This document shows positions 45,614 through 54,163 of a stretch of DNA of 64,000 bases, piece by piece. The position numbers and the translations under genes were made by a program. The notes below the pieces were generated by a model. The model was not told the origin of the DNA and did not search any database. It was given only the letters and a program-made list of their open reading frames with translations. Source of the DNA: 66-474 sp035249175 (GTDB taxonomy: Bacteria > Pseudomonadota > Gammaproteobacteria > Xanthomonadales > Rhodanobacteraceae). The stretch covers positions 11,267 through 75,266 of the forward strand of contig DATFGT010000058.1 in the NCBI GenBank assembly GCA_035249175.1, in the 5' to 3' direction. Position 1 is the stretch's first letter. Each line of letters opens with the position of its first letter.

Positions 45614-46618
45614 TCAACGACAACTTTCCGGCAGATAGCGATCGCGGATGTCGGGGCTGCTGCAATGCCAGTGCAAGCGCGCGGCATTGCCCGTCGGTGA
45701 AATCACCACGTGCCCGCCGCGGAGCGTGTCGCTCGCCTCATTGCCATAAGTGACCACTACCTTGCCACCCGCCACGCGCACGCTGGTGACGTAGCGCGCA
45801 CGGATCGCTTCGGGCTTCGGCAGTCCGAGCACACGATTGTTTTCCGGAAGTGCGCCGCGCTCGCCGATGTATTCGGCAACCAGCGCGCGGGCGCGCTCTG
45901 TCAGTTCGACGCCTTGTGCGACTTGCGCACGCAACGCATGACTCTGATACGCCGGAATCGCAAATGCGGCCAGGAAGCTGGTGACCGGCAATACCAGGAA
46001 CAATCCGGCCCCGATCACCACCAGCGCGATGCCCCAGCCTGGCATGCCATTCACTGCCGGTGACGTCATTGGTTCGCGGATCGCCGTCGGTTCGTGCCAC
46101 CCCGTCAGTCCTGTTTTGCGCACCACGCAGCACCCGGCCATGTCATCGTGCAACGCCTGCTTGCGCGCGGTCCAACCCGCAAGAAGAAATCCGATGCCCA
46201 GCGAAAGGATTGATACGAATTTTCCGAAGTAGCGACCGCTGGCGCGGGCGAAACCGATCCGCCCCCCGTATTCATCCGTCACCTGCAATCCCAGCGCCAG
46301 TTTTCCGATCGTGGCCTGCCAGCGCGAGGATTCACACACCGCGAAGTAAAGCCACACCACCACGATCCCGAACGGCTGCAATACGAGGTCGATCAGCTCC
46401 ACCATTGCCGATCCGTGGCCGCCGCCCAGCAATGCCCACGGCACCATGATCCAGACGCCGAAACACAACACCACGGTCCAGTGGATCGCGGAGAAGACTA
46501 CGAAATCGATGAACACGGCAGCGGCGCGCCGCCAGAAACCGGCATACAGCCCCGGCTGGCTGCGCCGCACCGGCAACATCGGCAAGCCGTTTGCGAAGGC
46601 GGTGTCGGGTGAAGTCAT
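45614..46618 (-). CDS. RDD-domain membrane protein fused to a pilin-like domain
   Basis: A 334-residue protein in two parts. Residues about 20-165 are an RDD domain with several membrane helices (YAGFWRRAAAVFIDFVVFSA; RWQATIGKLALGLQVTDEYG; RKQALHDDMAGCCVVRK). Residues about 190-334 look like a type IV pilin: GWGIALVVIGAGLFLVLPVT, SFLAAFAIPAYQSHALRAQV, AQGVELTERARALVAEY, then a beta-rich end with two Cys. Such fusions occur in Xanthomonadales; the function is unknown. The start is the ATG at 46618, divergent from mug. Confidence 0.82.
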   Translation of the reverse strand: MTSPDTAFANGLPMLPVRRSQPGLYAGFWRRAAAVFIDFVVFSAIHWTVVLCFGVWIMVPWALLGGGHGSAMVELIDLVLQPFGIVVVWLYFAVCESSRWQATIGKLALGLQVTDEYGGRIGFARASGRYFGKFVSILSLGIGFLLAGWTARKQALHDDMAGCCVVRKTGLTGWHEPTAIREPMTSPAVNGMPGWGIALVVIGAGLFLVLPVTSFLAAFAIPAYQSHALRAQVAQGVELTERARALVAEYIGERGALPENNRVLGLPKPEAIRARYVTSVRVAGGKVVVTYGNEASDTLRGGHVVISPTGNAARLHWHCSSPDIRDRYLPESCR

Positions 46619-46680
46619 CCGGGATGATGGTGGCACAGCCGCCGAGCCGCGTCATCTGCAGCCATGCAACAATGTGCGGC

Positions 46681-47196
46681 ATGACTTCGCGCACGCGCAC
46701 GATATTGCCGGACGTGCTGGCGCCCGGTTTGTGCGTCGTGTTCTGCGGCACTGCGCCCGGCACGCGCTCCGCGCGCGAGGGCGCCTACTACGCGCATCCC
46801 GGCAACTATTTCTGGCGCACGTTGTTCACGACCGGCATGACGCCGCGTCTGCTTGCACCACGCGAATTCCATACGGTGCTGCAATTCGGCATCGGACTGA
46901 CCGACGTCGCCAAACACGACTTCGGCTCCGATTCGGAATTGCCGCGGGGCGCGTTCGATGCGAAGGCGCTGCGACGCAAACTCGCGCGCTACAAACCACG
47001 CATCGTCGCCTTCACCAGCAAGAACGCGGCGCGGGCCGCGTTGGGCCTGTCGCCCGGCGCGTACCCGTACGGCCCGCAGGAATCGCACATCGCGCAATCG
47101 CGCATCTTCGTGCTGCCCTCGCCGTCCGGACAAGCGCGCGGATTCTGGAATATCGAACCGTGGCGGCAGTTGGCGCGGCTTGCAAGCAAAATGTAG
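46681..47196 (+). CDS. mug: G/U mismatch-specific DNA glycosylase (Mug)
   Basis: A 171-residue DNA-repair enzyme that excises uracil opposite guanine. Motifs are CVVFCGTAPGTRSAREGAYYAHPGNYFW (read across about residues 18-45), GLTDVAKHDFGSDSEL, IVAFTSKNAARAALGL and VLPSPSGQARGFWNIEPW. The NPG-to-TAPG change in the first motif is a variant of the family's FCGINPG. The start is the ATG at 46681; 46672 is also possible. The TAG stop is the first three bases of a palindromic element. Confidence 0.88.
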   Translation: MTSRTRTILPDVLAPGLCVVFCGTAPGTRSAREGAYYAHPGNYFWRTLFTTGMTPRLLAPREFHTVLQFGIGLTDVAKHDFGSDSELPRGAFDAKALRRKLARYKPRIVAFTSKNAARAALGLSPGAYPYGPQESHIAQSRIFVLPSPSGQARGFWNIEPWRQLARLASKM

Positions 47197-47249
47197 GGCG
47201 GGTTTCAACCCGCCATTGCAATTCGAACAGCGGGTCAAGACCCGCCCTA
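47194..47249. repeat. Nested palindrome spanning the stops of mug and the DAHP synthase gene
   Basis: Two hairpin modules, GGCGGGTT-AACCCGCC (47197-47214) and a GCGGGTC-to-GACCCGC partner, nest in an outer pair TAGGGCGGGT (47194-47203) and ACCCGCCCTA (47240-47249). The TAG stop of mug and the TAG stop of the convergent gene are its two ends. It looks like a REP-type pair and probably ends transcription on both strands. Confidence 0.75.
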
Positions 47250-48641
47250 TACGGTGGCGACCGGGTTGCCGGATTTGCGCACGATCAGCATCGCCAATTC
47301 CAGCGACTGTTCGTAGTTGAGTCGCGGATCGACGGTCGACCGATACGCCCGCGCGAGGTCGGCCTCGGACAGGTCGCGCGCACCGCCCATGCATTCGGTG
47401 ACGTCCTCGCCGGTCAATTCAAGATGCACGCCTCCGAGGTACGTGCCCGCCGCGGCGTGGATATCGAACGCCTGTTCCAGTTCGCTGCGGATGTTGGCGA
47501 AGCGCCGGGTCTTGACACCGCTGCCGAGTTTCTCGGTATTGCCGTGCATGGGGTCGCACACCCACAGCACGCGCCTGCCGGTCGCCTGCACGGCCTCGAT
47601 CAAGCGCGGCAAGTGTTGGCCGATACCGCCCGCACCCATGCGATGGACAAGGGTCAGGCGACCCGGCTCGTCATCCGGATTCAGGATGTCGACCAACTGT
47701 CGCAACTGCTCCGCGTGCATCGCAGGCCCGATCTTGATCGCAATCGGGTTGCGGATGCCGCGGCAGAATTCCACATGCGCGCCATCCAGCGCCGCGGTAC
47801 GCATGCCGATCCACGGGAAATGGGTGGACAAGTCGAACCAGCCCCACTGGCGCGGCACCTGACGCGTCAAGGCTTGTTCGTAGTGCAACAGCAGCGCCTC
47901 ATGCGAGGTGTAGAAATCCGCGCGCTGGAAACTTGCGATCGGCCCGGCCAGTGTTTCCATGAAATGCATCGCGCCGGAAATGCCCTCGACCATCTGCCTG
48001 TAATCGGCCGCCAAGGGCGAGCGTTCCACCCACGCAAGGTTCCAGTATTCGGGATGGTGCAGGTCGGCGAACCCTCCGTCGATCAACGCGCGCACGAAGT
48101 TCATGGTCATCGCAGAACGCGCGTGGCCTTCCAGCATGCGCTTGGGATCGGGACGCCGCGCTTCCGGGGTGAACTCGGCGCCGTTGACCAGTTCGCCCCG
48201 ATACACCGGCAAGGTTACGCCGTCGATGGTTTCGGTGTCGGCCGAGCGCGGCTTGGCGTATTGGCCGGCGAAACGTCCGACGCGCAGCACCGGCATGCGC
48301 AGCCCATGCACCAGCACCAGGCTCATTTGCAGCAACACCTTCAGGCGATTGGCGATCACCTCGTTGTTGCAGTCGGCGAAGGTTTCCGCGCAATCGCCGC
48401 CCTGCAGCAGGAAGCGCTTGCCCTGCTGGGCTTCAGCCAGCAGCGACTTCAACGCCAACACCTCCCACGATGTCACCAAGGGCGGCAGGGCTCCCAGCCG
48501 CTGCATGGCCGATTGCAATTCCGCGGCATCTTCGTAGTGCGGCATCTGCGCCGCCGGGTGGCTTTGCCAGCTCCCAACTTTCCACGGGCGTGCTTCCCGC
48601 ACCGGACGCAAGGTCGTCCGCGACGCTTCTGAACCTGCCAT
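47247..48641 (-). CDS. aroG: Class II 3-deoxy-7-phosphoheptulonate synthase (DAHP synthase)
   Basis: A 464-residue plant-type (class II) enzyme, the first step of aromatic amino-acid synthesis, joining PEP and erythrose-4-phosphate. Motifs are RFLLQGGDCAETFADCNNE, VLRVGRFAGQYAKPRS, the FDLSTHFPWIGMRT region, NPIAIKIGPAMHAEQLRQLV, RLTLVHRMGAGGIGQHLPRL, WVCDPMHGNTEKL and GVHLELTGEDVTECMGGA. The ATG at 48641 has GAGGAA 8 bases upstream; a TTG 6 bases earlier is not needed. It follows dsbB by 2 bp, so the two are cotranscribed. Confidence 0.95.
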   Translation of the reverse strand: MAGSEASRTTLRPVREARPWKVGSWQSHPAAQMPHYEDAAELQSAMQRLGALPPLVTSWEVLALKSLLAEAQQGKRFLLQGGDCAETFADCNNEVIANRLKVLLQMSLVLVHGLRMPVLRVGRFAGQYAKPRSADTETIDGVTLPVYRGELVNGAEFTPEARRPDPKRMLEGHARSAMTMNFVRALIDGGFADLHHPEYWNLAWVERSPLAADYRQMVEGISGAMHFMETLAGPIASFQRADFYTSHEALLLHYEQALTRQVPRQWGWFDLSTHFPWIGMRTAALDGAHVEFCRGIRNPIAIKIGPAMHAEQLRQLVDILNPDDEPGRLTLVHRMGAGGIGQHLPRLIEAVQATGRRVLWVCDPMHGNTEKLGSGVKTRRFANIRSELEQAFDIHAAAGTYLGGVHLELTGEDVTECMGGARDLSEADLARAYRSTVDPRLNYEQSLELAMLIVRKSGNPVATV

Positions 48642-48643
48642 GT

Positions 48644-49195
48644 TCAATTCCTCGTGGCGCGCAGCGTGCGCACACCACCCAATTTATTGCTGCGCGGCCG
48701 CGGCAGCAATGCCCAGACACCGAGCAGGACGTACCAGATCAGCGCCCAGCCGGCCATCGACAACCCGAGGAACCTCCACGTCACCGCTGCGCAATTCCCG
48801 TCGCCGTGCAGAATCACCGCCATGAACCGGCCGAGCGGCATTGAACCTTGCTGCAGCATGGCAACGAGGGTGCCGAAGCTCGCGCCGCAGGCCGGAACCT
48901 GATCCGCCGGCAACGACTGCAACCACAACTGGCGGACGGACATCGCAATGCCGAACAACGCACCGATCAGCACCAGCACGATGTAGGTCCGGCGCCCCCC
49001 TGCGCGCGGCGCATGCAGCGCGCCGATGAGGAAAAACAACCCCATCCATACGAACGCGACCCGCTGCAGCACGCACAGGTAGCACGGCATCTGGTTCTGG
49101 TACAGCTCCTCGTATAGCGCGTAACCCAGCAAGGCCACGCAGATCAGGAAGCCGAGCAGGAAGGCGATGCGGAAAGACCAGCGGAATGGATTCAT
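48644..49195 (-). CDS. dsbB: Disulfide bond formation protein B
   Basis: A 183-residue inner-membrane protein with four helices that reoxidises DsbA with quinone. The two redox pairs are visible: Cys38-Cys41 in MPCYLCVLQRVAF and Cys103/Cys135 in the second periplasmic loop (VPACGASFG; HGDGNCAAVTW). The ATG at 49195 starts MNPFRWSFRIAFL; an in-frame GTG at 49225 is possible. Its stop is 2 bp from the DAHP synthase gene. Confidence 0.92.
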   Translation of the reverse strand: MNPFRWSFRIAFLLGFLICVALLGYALYEELYQNQMPCYLCVLQRVAFVWMGLFFLIGALHAPRAGGRRTYIVLVLIGALFGIAMSVRQLWLQSLPADQVPACGASFGTLVAMLQQGSMPLGRFMAVILHGDGNCAAVTWRFLGLSMAGWALIWYVLLGVWALLPRPRSNKLGGVRTLRATRN

Positions 49196-49264
49196 GGCCA
49201 GTGCGGAAAACGAGCGGACGCGCAACAGTAGCGTTTCCAGGGATGCCTGTCATGTCGTGCAACA

Positions 49265-49287
49265 AAAACCCGGCCATGGGCCGGGTT
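49265..49287 (-). terminator. Intrinsic terminator of the ribosomal (alpha) operon
   Basis: Stem CCCGGCC/GGCCGGG with a 3-nt loop; on the minus strand it runs into TTTTTG. It lies 26 bp after the rplQ stop and ends the long minus-strand ribosomal unit. Confidence 0.9.
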
Positions 49288-49312
49288 TCCGGTTTGACGC
49301 GGTTTCAGCGGA

Positions 49313-49696
49313 TCAATCTTCAGCGGCCGGCTGCACCTGTGGACGGTCGACCAGTTCGACATAGGCCATCGGCGCGTTGTCGCCATCGCGGAAACCGCAC
49401 TTGATGATCCGCAGGTAGCCACCCTTGCGCTCGCGATAACGCGGGCCGAGTTCCACGAACAGCTTGCCGACCGCCTGCTTGTCACGCAGCCGCGCGAAGG
49501 CAAGGCGGCGGTTTGCGACGCCGTCGACCTTGGCCAGCGTGATCAGCGGTTCGGCGACGCGGCGCAGATCCTTGGCCTTGGGCAGGGTGGTGCGGATCAG
49601 TTCGTGCTTGATCAGCGAAGCCGCCATGTTCTTGTACATGGCTTCGCGATGGGCACTGGTCCGATTGAGTTTGCGTCCGGATTTGAGGTGGCGCAT
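49313..49696 (-). CDS. rplQ: 50S ribosomal protein L17
   Basis: A 127-residue r-protein near the peptide exit tunnel. It starts MRHLKSGRKLNRTSAHREAM, the L17 signature, with LPKAKDLRRVAEPLITLAKV and GGYLRIIKCGFRDGDNAPMA following. It is the last gene of the alpha operon. An unusually long spacer (about 260 bp) carrying a palindromic repeat separates it from rpoA. Confidence 0.97.
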   Translation of the reverse strand: MRHLKSGRKLNRTSAHREAMYKNMAASLIKHELIRTTLPKAKDLRRVAEPLITLAKVDGVANRRLAFARLRDKQAVGKLFVELGPRYRERKGGYLRIIKCGFRDGDNAPMAYVELVDRPQVQPAAED

Positions 49697-49782
49697 GTTG
49701 AATTCTCTCTATTGTTATGAAGAACCTGGGACCTGCCCAAGAACCCCGCGGATATCCGCTTTTGAATACCAAAGTGCTCGTC

Positions 49783-49896
49783 AAAGCGAGCTTTTGTGAA
49801 AAGTCAGGGCATGGACGCCCGTTCTGATGCCGAAAACTTTGAAACCGCAGGAGTCCATTCCCTTCACTGACGCAGCGATCATGGACGATCGCACAA
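49783..49896 (+). repeat. Palindromic repeat with ANGGAN hexaloops, copy A
   Basis: On the plus strand: AAAGCGAGCTTTTGTGAAAA, hairpin GGGC-ATGGAC-GCCC (49807-49820), GTTCTG, about 54 variable bases, and hairpin GCGATC-ATGGAC-GATCGC (49875-49892). It lies in the rplQ-rpoA spacer and runs opposite to the operon. A separate palindrome GCGGATATCCGC is at 49748-49759. Confidence 0.78.
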
Positions 49897-49955
49897 ATAA
49901 ACGAACGGGAAGTCACGCGCGAGCAGGCCACGCCCAGCGCGAGACCGCCACAAAA

Positions 49956-50954
49956 TCAACCAAGCTGCATACCCGACGAAATCCCGGCCGGCGGCCAGTT
50001 TTCCAGCTTGGTGCCGAGCGCGAGACCCTTGGCGCCGAGTACATCCTTGATCTCGGTGAGCGACTTCTTGCCGAGGTTCGGGGTCTTCAGCAGTTCGACT
50101 TCGGTCTTCTGCACCAGGTCGCCGATGTAGTAGATGCTCTCGGCTTTGAGGCAATTGGCCGAACGCACGGTGAGTTCCAGATCGTCGATCGGACGCAGCA
50201 GCAGCGGCGAGACGCCGGCCTTGTCCTTCTCCGACTCGGTGGACTCGCGGCTCTTGAAATCGCCGAAGACGGAAAGCTGTTCGTGCAAGGTCTGCGCGGC
50301 CTGGCGCACAGCCTCATCGACCGCCACGGTGCCATTGGTTTCGACGTCCAGCACCAGCTTGTCGAGGTTGGTGCGCTGCTCGACGCGCGCGGCATCCACC
50401 GAGTAGGCGACGCGACGCACCGGGCAGAACGAGGCATCGATCTGCAGGCGGCCGATCGGACGCGCTTCCTCATCAGGATTCGCGCGGCTGACCGCCGGCT
50501 GGTAACCGATACCGCGGCGCGCCTTGAGGCGGATGTTGAGCGCGACATCCTTGGTCAGGTGGCAGATCACGTGCTCGGGGTTGACGATTTCCACGGTATG
50601 GTCAACGGTGATGTCACCCGCGGTGACCACGCCCTTGCCCTTCTTGGAAAGGGTGAGGTTGGCTTCGTCGGTGCCGTTCAGGCGGATCGCCACGCCCTTG
50701 AGGTTCAGCAACACCTCGATCACGTCTTCCTGCAAACCTTCCAGCGTGGTGTATTCGTGCAACACGCCTTCGATTTCGGCTTCGACGATGGCCGCGCCCG
50801 CGATGGACGACAGCAGCACGCGCCGCAGCGCGTTTCCGAGCGTGTGGCCGTAGCCGCGTTCCAGCGGCTCGACGACAACGCGCGCGTGATTCGGTCCGAC
50901 GGGTTCGACTTTCAGACCACGCGGACGCAAGACCTGGGTGGAAGAGACTGCCAT
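49956..50954 (-). CDS. rpoA: DNA-directed RNA polymerase subunit alpha
   Basis: A 332-residue RNA polymerase subunit. The N-terminal dimerisation domain (VVVEPLERGYGHTLGNALRR; GAAIVEAEIEGVLHEYTTLE) joins by a linker to the C-terminal domain that contacts UP elements and activators (PIDDLELTVRSANCLKAESI, DLVQKTEVELLKTPNLGKKS). Full length. The gap to rpsD is about 138 bp, longer than in most relatives. Confidence 0.97.
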   Translation of the reverse strand: MAVSSTQVLRPRGLKVEPVGPNHARVVVEPLERGYGHTLGNALRRVLLSSIAGAAIVEAEIEGVLHEYTTLEGLQEDVIEVLLNLKGVAIRLNGTDEANLTLSKKGKGVVTAGDITVDHTVEIVNPEHVICHLTKDVALNIRLKARRGIGYQPAVSRANPDEEARPIGRLQIDASFCPVRRVAYSVDAARVEQRTNLDKLVLDVETNGTVAVDEAVRQAAQTLHEQLSVFGDFKSRESTESEKDKAGVSPLLLRPIDDLELTVRSANCLKAESIYYIGDLVQKTEVELLKTPNLGKKSLTEIKDVLGAKGLALGTKLENWPPAGISSGMQLG

Positions 50955-51092
50955 GGGCTACTCCGGAAGATCACAGGTGGAGCCGCGCAGGATTCGGGCT
51001 CCGATAATGCAACACCGGAACGGCCTCGCCGTCCGGCTTGCGTCGGTGGCGCAGGCGGCACCCTGAGGGTCCGCCGCGCCGGCTGCAACGCG

Positions 51093-51722
51093 TTACTTCG
51101 AATACAATTCGACGATCAGCGCTTCGTTGATGTCGGTGGGCAGGTCGGCACGATCCGGCATGGTCTTGAACACGCCCGCCGCATTCTTCGCATCGACTTC
51201 GATCCAACCCGGACGCAGGTCCATGCTTTCCGAAACCTTCAGCGCTTCCTGCACGCGCAACTGCTTCTGCGCGCGTTCCGTGAGCTTGACCTCATCGCCT
51301 GGACGGATCGCCAGCGAAGGCACGTTGGTCTTCTTGCCGTTGACCATGATGGCCTTGTGCGAGACCAATTGACGTGCCTGTGCGCGGGTCACCGCAAAAC
51401 CCATGCGGTACACCACGTTGTCGAGGCGGGCCTCCAGCATGCGCAACAGGTTTTCACCGGTGTTGCCCTTCAGCTGGGTGGCCTTCTTGTAGTAATTGCC
51501 GAACTGGCGCTCGAGCACGCCGTAGATGCGCTTGACCTTCTGCTTCTCGCGCAACTGCACCGCGTAGTCGGATGGACGCGAGCGCTTGGCTGCGACGCCG
51601 TGCTGGCCGGGCTTGTTGTCGAACTTGCACTTGGAATCGATCGCGCGCGCCGGACTCTTCAGCGACAGGTCGGCGCCTTCGCGACGGGCCAGCTTGCAGG
51701 TGGGACCACGATAACGTGCCAT
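51093..51722 (-). CDS. rpsD: 30S ribosomal protein S4
   Basis: A 209-residue primary 16S-binding protein. The start MARYRGPTCKLARREGADL is standard, and the S4 RNA-binding domain is present (RLDNVVYRMGFAVTRAQARQ; LVSHKAIMVNGKKTNVPS). In relatives S4 represses the alpha operon. It is 1 bp from rpsK. Confidence 0.97.
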   Translation of the reverse strand: MARYRGPTCKLARREGADLSLKSPARAIDSKCKFDNKPGQHGVAAKRSRPSDYAVQLREKQKVKRIYGVLERQFGNYYKKATQLKGNTGENLLRMLEARLDNVVYRMGFAVTRAQARQLVSHKAIMVNGKKTNVPSLAIRPGDEVKLTERAQKQLRVQEALKVSESMDLRPGWIEVDAKNAAGVFKTMPDRADLPTDINEALIVELYSK

Positions 51723-51723
51723 G

Positions 51724-52113
51724 TCAGACCCTCCGCTTCTTGGGCGGACGGCAGCCATTGTGCGGAATCGGCGTGACGTCGATGATGTTGGTGACCTTGT
51801 AGCCGAGCGCGTTCAGGGAGCGTACCGCCGACTCGCGGCCCGGACCCGGTCCCTTGATGCGCACTTCCAGCGACTTGACGCCGTAGTCCAGCGCCACGCG
51901 TCCGGCCTTTTCCGCCGCGACCTGCGCGGCGAACGGCGTGGACTTGCGCGAACCGCGGAAACCCGCGCCACCCGCGGTCGCCCACGACAGCGCATTGCCC
52001 TGGCGATCGGTGATGGTGACGATGGTGTTGTTGAAGGAAGCCTGGACGTGGGCGACACCGTCAACGACGACGCGCTTGGTCTTCTTCTTCGGCTTGGCTG
52101 CTGGTTTGTCCAT
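51724..52113 (-). CDS. rpsK: 30S ribosomal protein S11
   Basis: A 129-residue platform protein. Motifs are HVQASFNNTIVTITDRQGNA, GGAGFRGSRKSTPFAAQVAA, KGPGPGRESAVRSLNALGYK and DVTPIPHNGCRPPKKRRV. Lys-rich head KPAAKPKKKTKRV. The spacer to rpsM upstream is about 170 bp and holds an inverted-repeat element. Confidence 0.97.
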   Translation of the reverse strand: MDKPAAKPKKKTKRVVVDGVAHVQASFNNTIVTITDRQGNALSWATAGGAGFRGSRKSTPFAAQVAAEKAGRVALDYGVKSLEVRIKGPGPGRESAVRSLNALGYKVTNIIDVTPIPHNGCRPPKKRRV

Positions 52114-52137
52114 GGGTTGTCCGTCAGTAAATCTCGT

Positions 52138-52290
52138 TCAGTGTTCGATGAGCGATTTGAAAGCGTTACGAGCGAAGCTGCGCGAACTGCCGACTGAATC
52201 GGCTGGGACGCCGATTTGAACGCCGCAGGCGGCCCGAAGGGCGAGCCACATGGACGAGGCGAGTTGCGCAGCAGCTTTCACATCGCTCAT
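52138..52290 (-). CDS. Possible 50-residue small ORF between rpsM and rpsK
   Basis: An open frame starting at an ATG that overlaps the rpsM stop as ATGA and ending 24 bp before rpsK. It encodes MSDVKAAAQLASSMWLALRA, CGVQIGVPADSVGSSRS, then ARNAFKSLIEH. The overlap would couple it to rpsM. It coincides almost exactly with a palindromic element, so the frame may be accidental. I know no matching family. Confidence 0.35.
   Translation of the reverse strand: MSDVKAAAQLASSMWLALRAACGVQIGVPADSVGSSRSFARNAFKSLIEH
52148..52290. repeat. MITE-like inverted-repeat element in the rpsM-rpsK spacer
   Basis: ATGAGCGATTTGAAAGC at the left end matches the complement of the right end in 16 of 17 bases, and GCTGCGC-AACT recurs just inside each arm. 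About 143 bp in all. The right end includes the rpsM stop. No transposase is nearby. Confidence 0.6.
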
Positions 52291-52643
52291 TTCTTGATGG
52301 CTCGACGCGGACCCTTGCGGGTGCGCGCGTTGGTGCGGGTACGTTGGCCACGCGCGGGCAGGCCACGACGATGACGCAAGCCGCGGTAAGTGCCGAGGTC
52401 CATCAGGCGCTTGATGCTGATGCCGACTTCGCGGCGCAGGTCGCCTTCCACGGTGAACTTCGCCACTTCGCGGCGCAGGTTCTCGACTTCGCCCTCGGAC
52501 AGCGACTTGATCTGGGTGGTCGGGGCGACACCCGCCGACTCGCAGATCTTGCGCGAACGGGTGCGGCCCACGCCATAGATGCTCTGCAAGCCTACCCAGA
52601 CGTGCTTGTTGACTGGCAGGTTGACGCCTGCGATACGTGCCAT
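52287..52643 (-). CDS. rpsM: 30S ribosomal protein S13
   Basis: A 118-residue head protein contacting the P-site tRNA and 50S. MARIAGVNLPVNKHVWVGLQ, then GVGRTRSRKICESAG, RLMDLGTYRGLRHRRGLPARGQ, RTRTNARTRKGPRRAIKK. The gap to secY upstream lacks rpmJ. A TATAAT box on the minus strand lies about 50 bp before the start. Confidence 0.97.
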   Translation of the reverse strand: MARIAGVNLPVNKHVWVGLQSIYGVGRTRSRKICESAGVAPTTQIKSLSEGEVENLRREVAKFTVEGDLRREVGISIKRLMDLGTYRGLRHRRGLPARGQRTRTNARTRKGPRRAIKK

Positions 52644-52691
52644 GTTGTGGGTACTCCACCTGAAATGCGTTGCCGATTCGGCAAACTGTTA

Positions 52692-52697
52692 ATTATA
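52692..52697 (-). promoter_or_regulatory. Probable -10 box of an internal (alpha operon) promoter
   Basis: TATAAT on the minus strand, about 49 bp before the rpsM start, in the 183-bp secY-rpsM gap. No good -35 seen. It may give the alpha genes their own promoter. Confidence 0.5.
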
Positions 52698-52826
52698 GCC
52701 TGAAACCCGGCTTTGCGGAAACCCGTTCCCGCTTGCCTGAAACCGCCCGGCCTTCCATTCGGCCGAGCCCCTCGAAACCTTCTTCCGGCAGCACCGTGCC
52801 GCCCCGTCCAACCGCTTTCGCGCGGG

Positions 52827-54158
52827 CTATCCCCGCCGCAGGTTGGCCTTTTTCAGCAAACTTTCGTATTGGTGCGAGACCAGATGCGCGGACACCTGGG
52901 CCCGGAAATCCATCGCCACCACCACCACGATCAGCAGCGACGTTCCGCCGAAATAGAACGGCACGTGCCACTCCGTCTGCATGAAGTCCGGAATCAGGCA
53001 CACGGCGGCGAGGTAGATCGCGCCGGCGCCGGTCAGGCGGGTCAGCACGGCGTCGATGTAATCTGCGGTCGCTTTGCCCGGACGCAAGCCCGGAATCAAC
53101 GCACCCGAGCGCTTCAGGTTGTCGGCGGTTTCCTGCGAGTTGAACACGATCGCGGTGTAAAAGAACGCAAAGATGATGATCATGCCGGCGTACAGGATCA
53201 TGTACGGCGGCTCACCTGGCGACAGCGCGGTGGTCAGCTGCTGCAACCAGTGCATCTGGCTTGCGTTCGAGAACCACGTGGAGGCGGTCGCCGGAAACAG
53301 GATCAGCGACGAGGCGAAGATCGGCGGAATCACTCCCGACATGTTGATCTTCAGCGGCAAGTGCGAACTCTGATTCTGGTACGCCTTGGAACCGCCTTGG
53401 CGCCGCGCGTAGTTCACCGTGATCCGGCGCTGCGCGCTTTCCATGAACACGCAGAACGCGGTCACCAGCAGCACGATCACCACCACCAGCAACACCTTGA
53501 TCGGTGTCAGCTCGCCGTTGCTGGCCATTGTGAAAGTCTGCGTCAACGCCTGCGGCAAACCGGCCACGATGCCCGCGAAGATGATCAGCGAAATGCCGTT
53601 GCCGATGCCGCGCTCGGTCATCTGCTCACCCAGCCACATCAGGAACATGCTGCCGGCGGTGAGGCCGATCACGGAGGCGAAGATGAAACCGAAGCCCGGG
53701 TCGTACACAATCGGCACGCCGCCCGACACGCCTTCCTTCTGCAGCGCCATCGCGATGCCGAACGCCTGGAAGGCCGAGAGGCCGACCGTGCCCCAGCGGG
53801 TGTACTTGGTGAGGATGCGCTGGCCGGACTGGCCTTCCTTCTTCAGCGCCTGCCAGCTCGGCAGCACCGAACCCATCATCTGCACCACGATGGATGCGGA
53901 GATGTACGGAATCACGCCCAACGCGAACAGCGAGAAGCGCGCCAGCGCGCCGCCCGAGAACATGTTGAACATGTTCAACAGGCCGCCGCCCTGCTCGATC
54001 ATCCGGGTCATGGCTTCCGGGTTGACACCCGGCACCGGAATGAACGAACCCAGCCGGAACACGATCAGCGCGCCGACGAGGAACAGCAGGCGCTGGCGCA
54101 GCTCGGTCATCTTGCCGAATTGGGCCAACGGATTGGTCGATGTCTTGCCTGCGGCCAA
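52827..54158 (-). CDS. secY: Protein translocase subunit SecY
   Basis: The 443-residue core of the Sec channel with ten transmembrane segments. Motifs are FLVGALIVFRLGSFIPVPGV, the plug region, ISASIVVQMMGSVLPSWQAL, GIGNGISLIIFAGIVAGLP, and INYARRQGG-like VNYARRQGGSKAYQNQSSHL, then LKINMSGVIPPIFASSLIL. It lies between rplO and rpsM as usual. Confidence 0.97.
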   Translation of the reverse strand: MAAGKTSTNPLAQFGKMTELRQRLLFLVGALIVFRLGSFIPVPGVNPEAMTRMIEQGGGLLNMFNMFSGGALARFSLFALGVIPYISASIVVQMMGSVLPSWQALKKEGQSGQRILTKYTRWGTVGLSAFQAFGIAMALQKEGVSGGVPIVYDPGFGFIFASVIGLTAGSMFLMWLGEQMTERGIGNGISLIIFAGIVAGLPQALTQTFTMASNGELTPIKVLLVVVIVLLVTAFCVFMESAQRRITVNYARRQGGSKAYQNQSSHLPLKINMSGVIPPIFASSLILFPATASTWFSNASQMHWLQQLTTALSPGEPPYMILYAGMIIIFAFFYTAIVFNSQETADNLKRSGALIPGLRPGKATADYIDAVLTRLTGAGAIYLAAVCLIPDFMQTEWHVPFYFGGTSLLIVVVVAMDFRAQVSAHLVSHQYESLLKKANLRRG

Positions 54159-54163
54159 AATGC

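Noticed and set aside
52644..52826. Search for rpmJ (L36) between secY and rpsM
   Set aside because: No MKVRxSVK-like frame on either strand. The gene is probably elsewhere in the genome; several related lineages also keep it apart.
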